The notes under the pieces: generated by a model
What the model saw: the letters and a program-made list of their open reading frames with translations, nothing else
Database searches by the model: none
What the model was told of the DNA's origin: nothing
In this document: positions 16,286-24,602 of the stretch, piece by piece
Layout of the letters: each line of letters opens with the position of its first letter
Position numbering within the stretch: position 1 is the stretch's first letter
Made by a program: the position numbers and the translations under genes
Assembly (NCBI GenBank): GCA_937135955.1
Contig: CAKZOB010000085.1
Coordinates: forward strand, 1 to 36,989
Reading direction: 5' to 3'
Source of the DNA: an uncultured Anaerolineales bacterium
Lineage (GTDB): Bacteria; Chloroflexota; Anaerolineae; Aggregatilineales; Aggregatilineaceae
Length of the DNA: 36,989 nucleotides

Positions 16286-17176
16286 ATGCGCGCGCGCAAA
16301 AGGCTGATCATCACCTTCTTGTTTCCGGCCACATTCCTTTATCTGGTGTTCTTTCTCTACCCCGCCATACGGGCGTTCTACTACAGCTTTTTCGACTGGT
16401 CAGGCTTTTCCTACGAGGCCAAGTTCATTGGCCTGGACAATTACAGGGAACTAATCCGCGACGATCTGTTCATTGAGAGCCTGAAGAACACGCTGACGAT
16501 CGTGTTTGTGGGCGGGGTGATCGTCTTTGGCCTGGCTTTCGCGCTGACCATTCTGCTCAACTCTGGGATCAAGGGGCGCAAGCTGTTCCGGGCGATTATC
16601 TTCTTGCCCAACGTGGTAGCCGTCATTGCGCTGACGACGATGTGGAGCGTGGCGATCTATCATCCGCGCTTCGGCATCCTCAAGAATGGCTTGGCTTACC
16701 TGGGCTTCGAGTCGCTTTCCAGGACTCTCTGGACATCGCCAGAGAATATCTTTGAGTCTATGCTGGCCGCGATCATCTGGATGAACGTGGGCTTTTACGT
16801 GGTGTTGTTGATGGCAGGCATTGATAAGATCCCTCATGAACTCTATGAAGCGGCCAGGATAGACGGGGCAAACGAACTGCAGATGTTCTATCGCATCACC
16901 GTGCCCCTGCTATGGGACGTGATCACCGTGGGTATTGTGTTGTGGAGCATCAGTGCTCTCAAAATCTTCGAATTCCCCTTTGCCTTCTCGGCGTTGGAGC
17001 CATCCCCGAACACCTACACGATCGCCGTGTATCTATATGTGATGGGTTTTGGTCAGCGCACCCCTATCTACCGCCTGGGTTATGCTACGGCGATGGGGGT
17101 AGCGCTCGTGCTGACGGTGGTTGTGGTGGTGGTGGTGCTGCGCCGTGTACTGCGCCGCGAAGTGATCCAGTACTGA
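16286..17176 (+). CDS. ABC sugar permease, MalF type (locus B)
   Basis: Inner-membrane permease, 296 residues, about six hydrophobic helices (first FLFPATFLYLVFFLYPAI). The EAA loop that docks the ATPase reads EAARIDGANELQMFYRITVP (about 191-210) and is well conserved. It would pair with the next gene product. GAGGAG lies ahead of ATG 16286 and there are 10 bases to the next gene. No ATPase gene accompanies the pair. Confidence 0.93.
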   Translation: MRARKRLIITFLFPATFLYLVFFLYPAIRAFYYSFFDWSGFSYEAKFIGLDNYRELIRDDLFIESLKNTLTIVFVGGVIVFGLAFALTILLNSGIKGRKLFRAIIFLPNVVAVIALTTMWSVAIYHPRFGILKNGLAYLGFESLSRTLWTSPENIFESMLAAIIWMNVGFYVVLLMAGIDKIPHELYEAARIDGANELQMFYRITVPLLWDVITVGIVLWSISALKIFEFPFAFSALEPSPNTYTIAVYLYVMGFGQRTPIYRLGYATAMGVALVLTVVVVVVVLRRVLRREVIQY

Positions 17177-17186
17177 GGAGGGCTAC

Positions 17187-18071
17187 ATGGCAACGACAGC
17201 ACACACCCGACCCTGGACGCTCAGCCGACGCACGCAAGGGCGGTTGCTGCGATTTGTGCGTCAGATTCCCGGTTACCTGGTGCTGCTGGCGTGGTGCGGC
17301 TTCACGGTGTTCGCCATTGGCTGGATCGCCATGTCATCGTTCAAGACCAATCGTCAGCTTTTCCAGGAGCCGCTCAAGCTGCCGCCGCAACTGCGCTTCG
17401 AGAACTACAGCACCGCCTGGAACGCGGTGGACATGGGCCGCTATTTCCTGAACAGCGTGATTGTGGTGTCGGTGTCCGTGTTTCTGATCCTGGCGATTTC
17501 CGCCCCGGCGGCCTACGTGCTGAGCCGGGTGAAGTTCCGGGGCAGCAATACGATCACTACGCTGTTTACCGCGGGCATGGGCATTCCCTATCCGCTGCTG
17601 TTCATCCCGCTGTTCGCGCTGATGCTGAACCTGCAGCTGGACAATACCCTGCCGGGGCTGATCGTGGTCTACGTCAGCCTGTCGCTGCCGTTCACTGTCT
17701 ACATCCTGACCGGTTTCTTCATCACACTGCCCAGTGAACTGGAGGACGCAGCGGTCATAGATGGATGTTCGGACTATCAGGTGTACTGGCGGGTGATGTT
17801 GCCTCTGGCTTCGCCGGGGCTGCTAACGGCGGCGATCTTCAATTTCATCGGCCTGTGGAATGAGTATCAGTTGGCGCTGGTGTTTGCCAACACGGACAAG
17901 ACGCGCACCCTGTCGCTCGGTCTCTATGCGCTACGCAATGCGCTGCAATACACCGGCGACTGGGCCAGCTTGTTTGCGGGCATTGTGATCATCATGCTGC
18001 CCACAGTGGCAATCTACATCATCCTGTCGGAGCGCATGATCTCCGGCATCACTATGGGGTCGCTCAAATAG
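17187..18071 (+). CDS. ABC sugar permease, MalG type (locus B)
   Basis: Second permease of the importer, 294 residues. A cytoplasmic N-terminal stretch of about 25 residues is followed by six predicted helices (YLVLLAWCGFTVFAIGWIA first). The EAA loop is EDAAVIDGCSDYQVYWRVML (near 188), and the C-terminus GITMGSLK is characteristic of MalG-type permeases. GAGGAGGG precedes the ATG. Only 8 bases separate it from the deacetylase gene, tying transport to amino-sugar catabolism. Confidence 0.93.
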   Translation: MATTAHTRPWTLSRRTQGRLLRFVRQIPGYLVLLAWCGFTVFAIGWIAMSSFKTNRQLFQEPLKLPPQLRFENYSTAWNAVDMGRYFLNSVIVVSVSVFLILAISAPAAYVLSRVKFRGSNTITTLFTAGMGIPYPLLFIPLFALMLNLQLDNTLPGLIVVYVSLSLPFTVYILTGFFITLPSELEDAAVIDGCSDYQVYWRVMLPLASPGLLTAAIFNFIGLWNEYQLALVFANTDKTRTLSLGLYALRNALQYTGDWASLFAGIVIIMLPTVAIYIILSERMISGITMGSLK

Positions 18072-18079
18072 GGGGTGTC

Positions 18080-19228
18080 ATGCGCACGCTGATCAGCGGG
18101 GGCACACTGCTGACGCCGCACACGGCGCTGGCGAATCACACTCTGGTCATTGAGGGAGGGTGGATCGCGGCTCTGGGCGCAGGTCGGCTCGCGCCAGGAG
18201 CGGGCGACCGGGTCATTGAGGCGGACGGGCGGTGGGTGGTGCCCGGCTTCATTGACGTGCATGTGCATGGCGCGGTCGGCTGGGACACTATGGACGCGAC
18301 ACCGGCGGCGCTGCAACAGATGGCGCGTTTTTTCGCGCAGCATGGCGTCACCAGCTATCTACCCACCACGATGACCGCCGCCAGTGCCGACATTCAGGCG
18401 GCGGTGCAGGCGGTTGCCAGTTGTCCGCAGCCGGAAAACGGCGCTCAGCACCTGGGCGTACACCTGGAAGGACCTTACCTGAATCTGGATTACCGGGGCG
18501 CGCAGCATCCGGATCACTTTCGCTCTCCATCTCCTGATGAATATCTGGCTTGGCTGGAGACAGGGGCGATTCGCCTGATCACCCTTGCACCAGAGCTAGA
18601 GGGGGCAGCGGAACTGGTTGCGGCGGGGCGGGCGCGCGGTGTCGAGTTCGCCATCGGGCACAGCGGGGCGAGCTACGAACAGGTGATTGAGGCCGCCAAC
18701 TGGGGCGTGCGGCAGGCCACGCACACTTTCAACGGGATGTTGGGATTGCATCATCGCACGCCGGGGACGTTGGGCGGTGTGCTGACGGACGATCGCATTT
18801 ATTGCCAGGTGATCGCCGATGGCGTGCACGTACATCCGGCGATGGTCAGGTTACTGGTACGGGCCAAGGGGGCAGGGCGCACCATCCTGATCACCGATGC
18901 CATGCGGGCGACCGGTCTGCAAGACGGCACCTACGATCTGGGAGGACAGAAAGTCGTGGTGCGGGAGGGCGTCGCGCGTATTGCCAGTGGCAGTCTGGCG
19001 GGCAGCACGCTGACGCTCGATGTGGCCTTGCGCAACGTGATGCGTTACACGGGGCTTGCGCTGGCGGAGGCGCTGCCGATGGTCACCGCGACGCCTGCCG
19101 AAGCGCTGGGGCTGGCTGGGCGCAAGGGGGTGCTGGCCCCTGGTGCAGATGCGGACGTGGTCTTGCTCGACGCCGATCTGAACGTTGTCATGACGCTGGT
19201 GGCAGGGCAGGTCGTCTACACAGCATGA
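18080..19228 (+). CDS. N-acetylhexosamine-6-phosphate deacetylase (NagA/AgaA family)
   Basis: Amidohydrolase that removes acetate from N-acetylglucosamine- or N-acetylgalactosamine-6-phosphate in the cytoplasm, 382 residues. The metal and active-site motifs are complete: DVHVHG (His61, His63), HLEGPYLN with Glu130, AIGHSGA with His194, ATHTFNGM with His215, and catalytic Asp273 in ITDAMRATG. The substrate-binding QVIADGVHVHP and the RGAQHP loop match NagA. Sequence alone does not separate the GlcNAc from the GalNAc form. AgaS and LacD nearby favour GalNAc, giving an AgaA role. It sits between the permease and a ROK kinase with 8- and 10-base gaps. Confidence 0.93.
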   Translation: MRTLISGGTLLTPHTALANHTLVIEGGWIAALGAGRLAPGAGDRVIEADGRWVVPGFIDVHVHGAVGWDTMDATPAALQQMARFFAQHGVTSYLPTTMTAASADIQAAVQAVASCPQPENGAQHLGVHLEGPYLNLDYRGAQHPDHFRSPSPDEYLAWLETGAIRLITLAPELEGAAELVAAGRARGVEFAIGHSGASYEQVIEAANWGVRQATHTFNGMLGLHHRTPGTLGGVLTDDRIYCQVIADGVHVHPAMVRLLVRAKGAGRTILITDAMRATGLQDGTYDLGGQKVVVREGVARIASGSLAGSTLTLDVALRNVMRYTGLALAEALPMVTATPAEALGLAGRKGVLAPGADADVVLLDADLNVVMTLVAGQVVYTA

Positions 19229-19238
19229 GAGGCAGGCG

Positions 19239-20240
19239 ATGGGTACGCCTTCGGTGATGGCAGTTGGTATTGACATCGGTGGCAGTTATACCAAGATTGG
19301 CCTGGTGACTGTCAGCGGAGAGATTCTGGCGTCCGAGCGCCTGGTCACTGCCGCCAGAGGTAAGGATGCGGGGCCGTTTCTGAGCGATGTGATGGGCCAG
19401 GTGCGGGCGCTGATGGCTGTTGCGCCTGTCGTCCCGATCGGGATTGGCATCTCCACGCACGGGTATATAGACGATCAGCGGCGCGGGCCGATCATCTGTG
19501 CCAATACGCCTGCTCTACGGGGTGTGAACATGCGCGGCCTGTTCGAAACCGAGTTCGGTCTGCCGGTGACGGTGAACAACGATCTCACCGCCCATGCGCT
19601 GGCGGAATACCATTACGGCAGTGGGCGCGGCGCGCGACGTTTCCTGTGTATGGCCATTGGCACAGGCCTGGGGGCCGGGGTGATCATCAACGGGCAGGCG
19701 CTCCGTTTCATCGGCGGCAAGGCGGGCGACACAGGCCGCGTCATCGTGGAACCCGACGGTCCGCCGGATGTCTACGGGGCGCGTGGCAGTGCAGAGGCGC
19801 TGTGCGGCGTCCCCGGCATCGAGCGCCTGGCGCTGCAGGCGTATGGGCATCCCGTCGCCGCCCATGAGGTGATCCGCGCGGCCAGAGAAGGTTCCGACTC
19901 GCGCGCGGTGCAGGTGATCCAGCAGATCGGCAGATACCTAGGACACGCCCTGGCGACGCTCTGCTCGATCTACCTGCCGGACAGGGTAGCACTGACCGGC
20001 GGCACGGCGGAGGCCGGGCCAGTGCTGCTGGAAGCATGCCGCTGTCGCTTCGACGAGCTGGTGGCGGACTATCACCGCGCTCTGGCTGAGTTTGCGCCGG
20101 ATTTCTATACTGGGGTAGAGATCGTGCTGGGTGAGATGCGCGGCGAGACGGGCATGGTCGGTGCAGCGGTAGAGATCTTCCAGACACAGGCCGCCGAAGC
20201 ATTTGCCCGCCGAGCACCAGTTGCCGCGCAAAGTGAGTGA
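19239..20240 (+). CDS. ROK-family sugar kinase (locus B), zinc motif absent
   Basis: A 333-residue ROK protein, probably the hexosamine kinase feeding the deacetylase. The nucleotide loop GIDIGGSYTKIGLV, catalytic Asp115 in VNNDLTAHALAEYHYG and GTGLGAGVIING are intact. The ROK zinc cluster is missing entirely: where a CxCGxxGCxE segment would lie there is VYGARGSAEAL. The E-x-GH histidine motif is replaced by GDTGRV (163-168). There is no N-terminal HTH, so it is a kinase rather than a ROK repressor. Activity is likely but the sugar is uncertain. AGAGG lies 6 bases before ATG 19239. Confidence 0.87.
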   Translation: MGTPSVMAVGIDIGGSYTKIGLVTVSGEILASERLVTAARGKDAGPFLSDVMGQVRALMAVAPVVPIGIGISTHGYIDDQRRGPIICANTPALRGVNMRGLFETEFGLPVTVNNDLTAHALAEYHYGSGRGARRFLCMAIGTGLGAGVIINGQALRFIGGKAGDTGRVIVEPDGPPDVYGARGSAEALCGVPGIERLALQAYGHPVAAHEVIRAAREGSDSRAVQVIQQIGRYLGHALATLCSIYLPDRVALTGGTAEAGPVLLEACRCRFDELVADYHRALAEFAPDFYTGVEIVLGEMRGETGMVGAAVEIFQTQAAEAFARRAPVAAQSE

Positions 20241-20260
20241 GTAGTGATGCGGAGGCAGTG

Positions 20261-21040
20261 ATGAGTTCCAACGATCTGATGTCTCTGGAGCGACAGGGGC
20301 AGATTGTCGAGCTGGTCAATCAAATGGGGCGCATGACTGTCGCGCAGCTCAGCGAGCGGTTCGGTGTGAGCGAGACCACGATCCGCCGCGATCTGGTAAC
20401 TCTGGCTGCCCGCAACCTGATCCGGCGCACGCATGGGGGAGCCATGCGGGTTGGTTCGGTGGCCACCAGCGAAATCCCTATCTTGCAGCGCCAGAATCAG
20501 CACGCTGCTGAAAAAGAGCGCATCGGGGCGGCGACCGCGGAACTGATTCGTAACGGCGAAACGCTGCTGATTGCGGGCGGCAGCACTGGCCTGGCTGTGG
20601 CACGGCATCTGAATCGGCACATGGGTTTGACCATTATCACCGAGTCTCTGCTGGTGGTGCAAGAGTTGCTGCGCCAGGGGCAGCACCGACTGATCATGTT
20701 GGGCGGCACCGTAGACCCCAACGAACAGGCTGTGCGCGGCACCCTGGCACGGCAAATGCTGGCGCAACTGTGCGTAGACAAGGTCATCATTGGGGCGCGC
20801 GCTGTCTCGGTGACGCGCGGCATCAGCGCCGAAACGCCCGAAGAAGCCGAGTTTCTCCGCGCGTACCTGGAGTGTGGCGATCACCGCATTCTGGTGACTG
20901 ATAGCAGCAAGTTCCACCTCTCGGCGCTGGCGACCCTCGCGCCGTTGTCGGCCATTAACACGCTGGTGACGGACACCAACCTGGACGAAGACATTGCGCG
21001 GCAGATTCGCGAGATGGATGTATACCTGCTGCTGGTCTGA
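20261..21040 (+). CDS. DeoR/GlpR-family transcriptional regulator (locus B)
   Basis: A 259-residue regulator with winged HTH ([18 protein letters not shown], recognition helix [13 protein letters not shown]), the linker THGGAM, and a sugar-phosphate sensor domain ([36 protein letters not shown]). ATG at 20261 was chosen because GGAGG lies 5 bases before it, against GTG at 20237 without a good ribosome site. Placed inside the catabolic operon, it probably controls the operon that encodes it, with a phosphorylated amino sugar as inducer (inference). It is only a distant paralogue of the regulator at 7266. Confidence 0.91.
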   Translation: MSSNDLMSLERQGQIVELVNQMGRMTVAQLSERFGVSETTIRRDLVTLAARNLIRRTHGGAMRVGSVATSEIPILQRQNQHAAEKERIGAATAELIRNGETLLIAGGSTGLAVARHLNRHMGLTIITESLLVVQELLRQGQHRLIMLGGTVDPNEQAVRGTLARQMLAQLCVDKVIIGARAVSVTRGISAETPEEAEFLRAYLECGDHRILVTDSSKFHLSALATLAPLSAINTLVTDTNLDEDIARQIREMDVYLLLV

Positions 21041-21084
21041 TGGTGACCAGCCCTGCGCGGACACTCACGAGGGAGAGGAAGACC

Positions 21085-22317
21085 TTGGCTCAGATCAAGC
21101 GGATGGTGGAGCGCATCATCGCGCTGCGCCAACAGGGTATCTATGTGACTCTGCTGGCAGTGTGTCCGAACTCCGAGGCGGTGCTGGAGGCGGCAGTGCA
21201 GGCGGCGGCTCGCAATAACGCGCCGATGCTCTTCGCCGCGACCCTCAATCAGGTAGATCGCGATGGCGGCTACACAGGTTGGACGCCGGCTGAGTTCGTG
21301 CGCAAGGTGCACGAATACGCCCGGCAATACGGCTGTCACGAAGCGCTGTATCCCTGCCTGGATCATGGGGGGCAGTGGCTCAAGGATAAGCACACGCGCG
21401 AGCGGTTGACCTTCGAGCAGACAACAGTTGAGGTCAAGGAGTCCATCACGGCCATGCTCGAAGCCGGTTACGCGCTGCTGCACATTGACCCTACCGTTGA
21501 CCGGACGCTCGGCGGCCCTTTGCCGGTAGAGACAGTCGTCGAGCGCAGCCTCGACCTGATCGCGCACGCTGAGGCCGAGCGACAGCGATTGGGCCTGCCC
21601 CCGGTCGCCTATGAAGTGGGCACCGAGGAAGTGCACGGCGGGCTGGTAGACCTGAATGCTTTTCGGCGCTTCTTGCAGTTGCTACGGCAGGGTCTGGCGG
21701 GGCGTGGTCTGGATCATGCCTGGCCAGCTTTCGTGGTGGCGCAGGTGGGCACCGACCTGCATACGACGCAGTTCGACCGACAGGCAGCGGCAGCGCTCTA
21801 CGAGATCGCCTCGCCATATGGCACGCTCGTGAAAGGGCACTATACCGATTGGGTGGACAATCCCGCTGACTATCCGCTGGCGGGGATGGGTGGGGCCAAC
21901 GTCGGGCCAGAGTTCACTGCCGAGGAATACGACGCACTGCTGGCATTGGAACAGCGGGAGCAGGACCTGTTGCGCACCAGACCCGGGGTGACCCCCTCGC
22001 GTTTCCATGCAACACTGGCAGCGGCGGTGGACGCTTCCAACCGCTGGCAGAAGTGGCTACAACCAGATGAACAGGGAAAAGCGCTGGACGAGCTGACTCC
22101 GGCGCGGCGCGAGTGGTTGCTGAAGACCGGTGCGCGCTACATCTGGACGGAACCGTCGGTTGTGATGGCGCGACAGCAGCTCTACGACAATCTGCGCCCG
22201 ATCATGGGCGATCCACATCGCTATGTGGTGGACTGGATCGCGCGGGCGATCGAACGCTACATTGTTGCTTTTCATCTGTTCAATGCGCGCGTTTTCTTTG
22301 AGGAATTGGGCCAGTGA
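21085..22317 (+). CDS. agaZ: GatZ/KbaZ/AgaZ-family protein without a GatY partner
   Basis: A 410-residue protein of the family annotated as the non-catalytic subunit of class II tagatose-1,6-bisphosphate aldolase. Family marks are [29 protein letters not shown] (the family usually has GGDHLGP), [33 protein letters not shown] and GANVGPEFT. No GatY/KbaY aldolase gene is in the window. From memory of published work, a stand-alone GatZ in Agrobacterium acts as a tagatose-6-phosphate 4-epimerase, which would fit here. The start is uncertain: TTG at 21085 has GAGAGG 6 bases ahead, while ATG at 21040 overlaps the DeoR stop but lacks a ribosome site. Confidence 0.84.
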   Translation: MAQIKRMVERIIALRQQGIYVTLLAVCPNSEAVLEAAVQAAARNNAPMLFAATLNQVDRDGGYTGWTPAEFVRKVHEYARQYGCHEALYPCLDHGGQWLKDKHTRERLTFEQTTVEVKESITAMLEAGYALLHIDPTVDRTLGGPLPVETVVERSLDLIAHAEAERQRLGLPPVAYEVGTEEVHGGLVDLNAFRRFLQLLRQGLAGRGLDHAWPAFVVAQVGTDLHTTQFDRQAAAALYEIASPYGTLVKGHYTDWVDNPADYPLAGMGGANVGPEFTAEEYDALLALEQREQDLLRTRPGVTPSRFHATLAAAVDASNRWQKWLQPDEQGKALDELTPARREWLLKTGARYIWTEPSVVMARQQLYDNLRPIMGDPHRYVVDWIARAIERYIVAFHLFNARVFFEELGQ

Positions 22318-22329
22318 GATAGTGAGATC

Positions 22330-23469
22330 ATGAATCGCCGAGAGGTTCTGCTGACCTTACTCACGCAGAAACGCAACCCCGGCTATATCCCGGTTTCGAC
22401 CTATGGGGTTGACCGCTACAGCCACCCCTGGATGGCTGACGATCCCTCGTACCAGGAAGGGCTGGCCTGGAGTGACCGCTATGACCATATTCAGGCGTTC
22501 TACTGTTCGTATTACGCCTCCTTTGGACTGACTGATATTCTGGCAGTGGACGATCCAGAACAGGTGACGGTCGAGCGATGGCGTCAGGAGCACACGGTTA
22601 TCACACGCTACACGCTACACACACCGCGCGGCGATCTGATGGCCGAGTACAAGGATATTGACGGCAACAAGTCTACCTGGCGCGAGCGTCACCTGATGCA
22701 GACAGACGACGACATCGAGGCATTTCTGTCCATGCCTTTCCGCCCGAAGCTGCCCGACCCAGCGGAGTATCAGGCGCTGCGAGAGGCTTTGGGCGAGCGA
22801 GGGATCGTGCAGGTGCAGCTTCCGAATCCGGTCTGCCTGGTGATCGAGAACATGGACTACGCCGAATTCATGATTCGCACGCGCACCATGCCGGAGAAGA
22901 TAGATGCGTTGCTGGAACGGGCGCAACAACTCATCCTGGAGTGGTTGCAGGGTGTGCTGGCGGCAGGGATCGGCGATTCCTTTCGTATCTTCGGCCCGGA
23001 GTACTGTCAGCCGCCGCAAATGCGCCTGTCCTACTATCAGCATGCGGTCACCGAGTTTGACCGGCCTCTGGTGGAAGCGATACACCGGGCGGGCAAGTTG
23101 GTGCAGTATCACTGTCATGGGCCAATTCGTGCTCTGCTGGACGAATTCCTGAAGCTGGGTGTTGACGCGATCGATCCCTGCGAAGCGCCACCCGCACCTA
23201 CAGGCGACATCACGCTGCGCGAGGTGGCCGAGCGGGTGGAAAATGCCCTGGTAATCATGGGTAACATTCAGCTCGATGACCTGGAACGGGCGGAGCCGGA
23301 GCAGATCGATCGGCTGGTGGCGGAGGCGGTGGACGCCGTGGGCGATCGCGCGCCATTCATGCTGCTGCCGACAGCGGCACCCTTCGTGACCCCCTTGCCA
23401 GAGCGCACCACGCGGAACCTGATTCAGTTCATGGAGTCAGCTCGCAAGTATGGCGGCGCGCCCGCATAA
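22330..23469 (+). CDS. URO-D-superfamily protein 1 (unknown role in sugar operon)
   Basis: A 379-residue TIM-barrel protein of the uroporphyrinogen decarboxylase/MtaA-CmuA methyltransferase superfamily. Typical features are the opening NRREVLLTLL, the long helix PEKIDALLERAQQLILEW, and the C-terminal barrel segment with YHCHGPIRALLDEFLKLGVDAIDPCE. In cobalamin methyltransferases of this family zinc is held by HxC and a later Cys. Here His261-Cys262-His263 and Cys284 could make such a site. The arginine-rich N-terminal substrate motif of true heme-pathway HemE is absent. Function unknown. It lies 12 bases after the AgaZ gene and is followed by a paralogue, so a sugar-linked role is inferred from context. 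Confidence 0.82.
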   Translation: MNRREVLLTLLTQKRNPGYIPVSTYGVDRYSHPWMADDPSYQEGLAWSDRYDHIQAFYCSYYASFGLTDILAVDDPEQVTVERWRQEHTVITRYTLHTPRGDLMAEYKDIDGNKSTWRERHLMQTDDDIEAFLSMPFRPKLPDPAEYQALREALGERGIVQVQLPNPVCLVIENMDYAEFMIRTRTMPEKIDALLERAQQLILEWLQGVLAAGIGDSFRIFGPEYCQPPQMRLSYYQHAVTEFDRPLVEAIHRAGKLVQYHCHGPIRALLDEFLKLGVDAIDPCEAPPAPTGDITLREVAERVENALVIMGNIQLDDLERAEPEQIDRLVAEAVDAVGDRAPFMLLPTAAPFVTPLPERTTRNLIQFMESARKYGGAPA

Positions 23470-23491
23470 AGCGATTCTCTGGAGGAAGGCG

Positions 23492-24547
23492 ATGTCGGAC
23501 AGCATGACCTCGAAGGAACGCTGGTTGGCCGTATTGCGGCGTGAGACGCCCGATCGGGTGCCGATGGATTACTGGGCGACCCCAGAAGCCACGCAGAAAG
23601 TGATGCAGTACCTGGGCTGCGCCAGCGAAGAGGAGATGTTCGCGCGCCTGCACATTGACAAGCCTTTCACCGTTGAGCCGGCGTACATCGGCCCCCCCAT
23701 CCTACCTGGTTACGATCTGTACGGCTGCGGCTTCAAAGACGTGGACTATGGGACAGGGGTGTATCCGGAGTGTGTGTATCATCCCCTGGCGCGTTACTCG
23801 ACGATCGAAGAGATCGAAGCGCACTACACCTGGCCTTCCGCCGACTGGTTCGACTATTCCGTGTTACGCGAGCAAGTGAAGGGCAAAGATCACCTGCCCA
23901 TCCGCGGTGGCGGTTCCGAACCATTTCTCACATATGTCAATCTGCGGGGGATGGAGCTGGCCTACAGCGATCTGGTGGAGAACCGCGCTCTGGTCGAGCA
24001 TTGTCTCGACAGGCTGTTCGACTTCGCCTATGAGCATACGCGCCGCATTTATGAGGCGATCCCTGGTGTGGTGAACATCACCTATGTGGCCGAGGATTTC
24101 GGTTCACAGGAGAATCTGCTGTTTTCGCCACGGATCATCCGCGAAGTGTTCATCCCGCGCATGAAGCGTATGATGGAACTGGTGCATCAGGCGGGCGCAT
24201 ACGTGTTTTTCCACAGCGACGGCGCGATCCGCGAGATCATCCCGGATATGATCGCGGCGGGGATAGATGCGCTCAACCCGCTGCAATGGCGGGCGAAGGG
24301 CATGGATCGCGAAGGGTTGAAGCGGGACTTCGGCGACAAGGTGATCCTGCACGGCGGCGTAGACAACCAGTACACGTTGCCGTTTGGCTCGGTAGACGAG
24401 GTGCGCCAGGAAGTCATTGACAATCTGCACATCCTGGGGGCAGGAGGCGGCTATATCCTGGCTCCCTGCCACAACATCCAGGCTGTCAGCCCCGCGGAAA
24501 ACGTCGTGGCGCTCTACGAGACAGGCTATGAATACGGGCGCTGCTGA
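23492..24547 (+). CDS. URO-D-superfamily protein 2 (unknown role in sugar operon)
   Basis: A 351-residue paralogue of the preceding protein. It starts TSKERWLAVLRRETPDRVPMDYW, the standard opening of URO-D-like proteins, and carries VAEDFGSQENLLFSP, then YVFFHSDGAIREIIPDMIAAGIDALNP, where the metal-ligand Cys of the HxCG motif is Asp (His241, Asp243). ILHGGVDNQYTLPFGS near residue 285 and the end GGGYILAPCHNIQ are also conserved in this branch. It differs from copy 1 in the metal-site residues, so the two may form a heteromer or act in sequence. ATG at 23492 has GGAGG 6 bases ahead. It is the last gene of the locus B run. Confidence 0.82.
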   Translation: MSDSMTSKERWLAVLRRETPDRVPMDYWATPEATQKVMQYLGCASEEEMFARLHIDKPFTVEPAYIGPPILPGYDLYGCGFKDVDYGTGVYPECVYHPLARYSTIEEIEAHYTWPSADWFDYSVLREQVKGKDHLPIRGGGSEPFLTYVNLRGMELAYSDLVENRALVEHCLDRLFDFAYEHTRRIYEAIPGVVNITYVAEDFGSQENLLFSPRIIREVFIPRMKRMMELVHQAGAYVFFHSDGAIREIIPDMIAAGIDALNPLQWRAKGMDREGLKRDFGDKVILHGGVDNQYTLPFGSVDEVRQEVIDNLHILGAGGGYILAPCHNIQAVSPAENVVALYETGYEYGRC

Positions 24548-24576
24548 GCGAAGCCCAGCGCGCCCGCGAGCTGCTG

Positions 24577-24602
24577 CCTGGCGTCACTCGTGTGATGCCA
24601 GG
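24577..24602. terminator. Hairpin between convergent genes
   Basis: CCTGGCGTCAC (24577-24587) pairs with GTGATGCCAGG (24592-24602), with one G-T wobble and a 4-base loop. It covers the end of the PfkB-family gene and follows the URO-D-like gene by 30 bases. There is no T-run, so terminator function in either direction is tentative. Confidence 0.45.

Noticed and set aside
22330-24547. HemE (heme-pathway uroporphyrinogen decarboxylase)
   Set aside because: The N-terminal Arg-rich substrate motif of HemE is not seen, the metal-site motif region is that of the methyltransferase-like branch, and the genes sit in a sugar operon in two copies.
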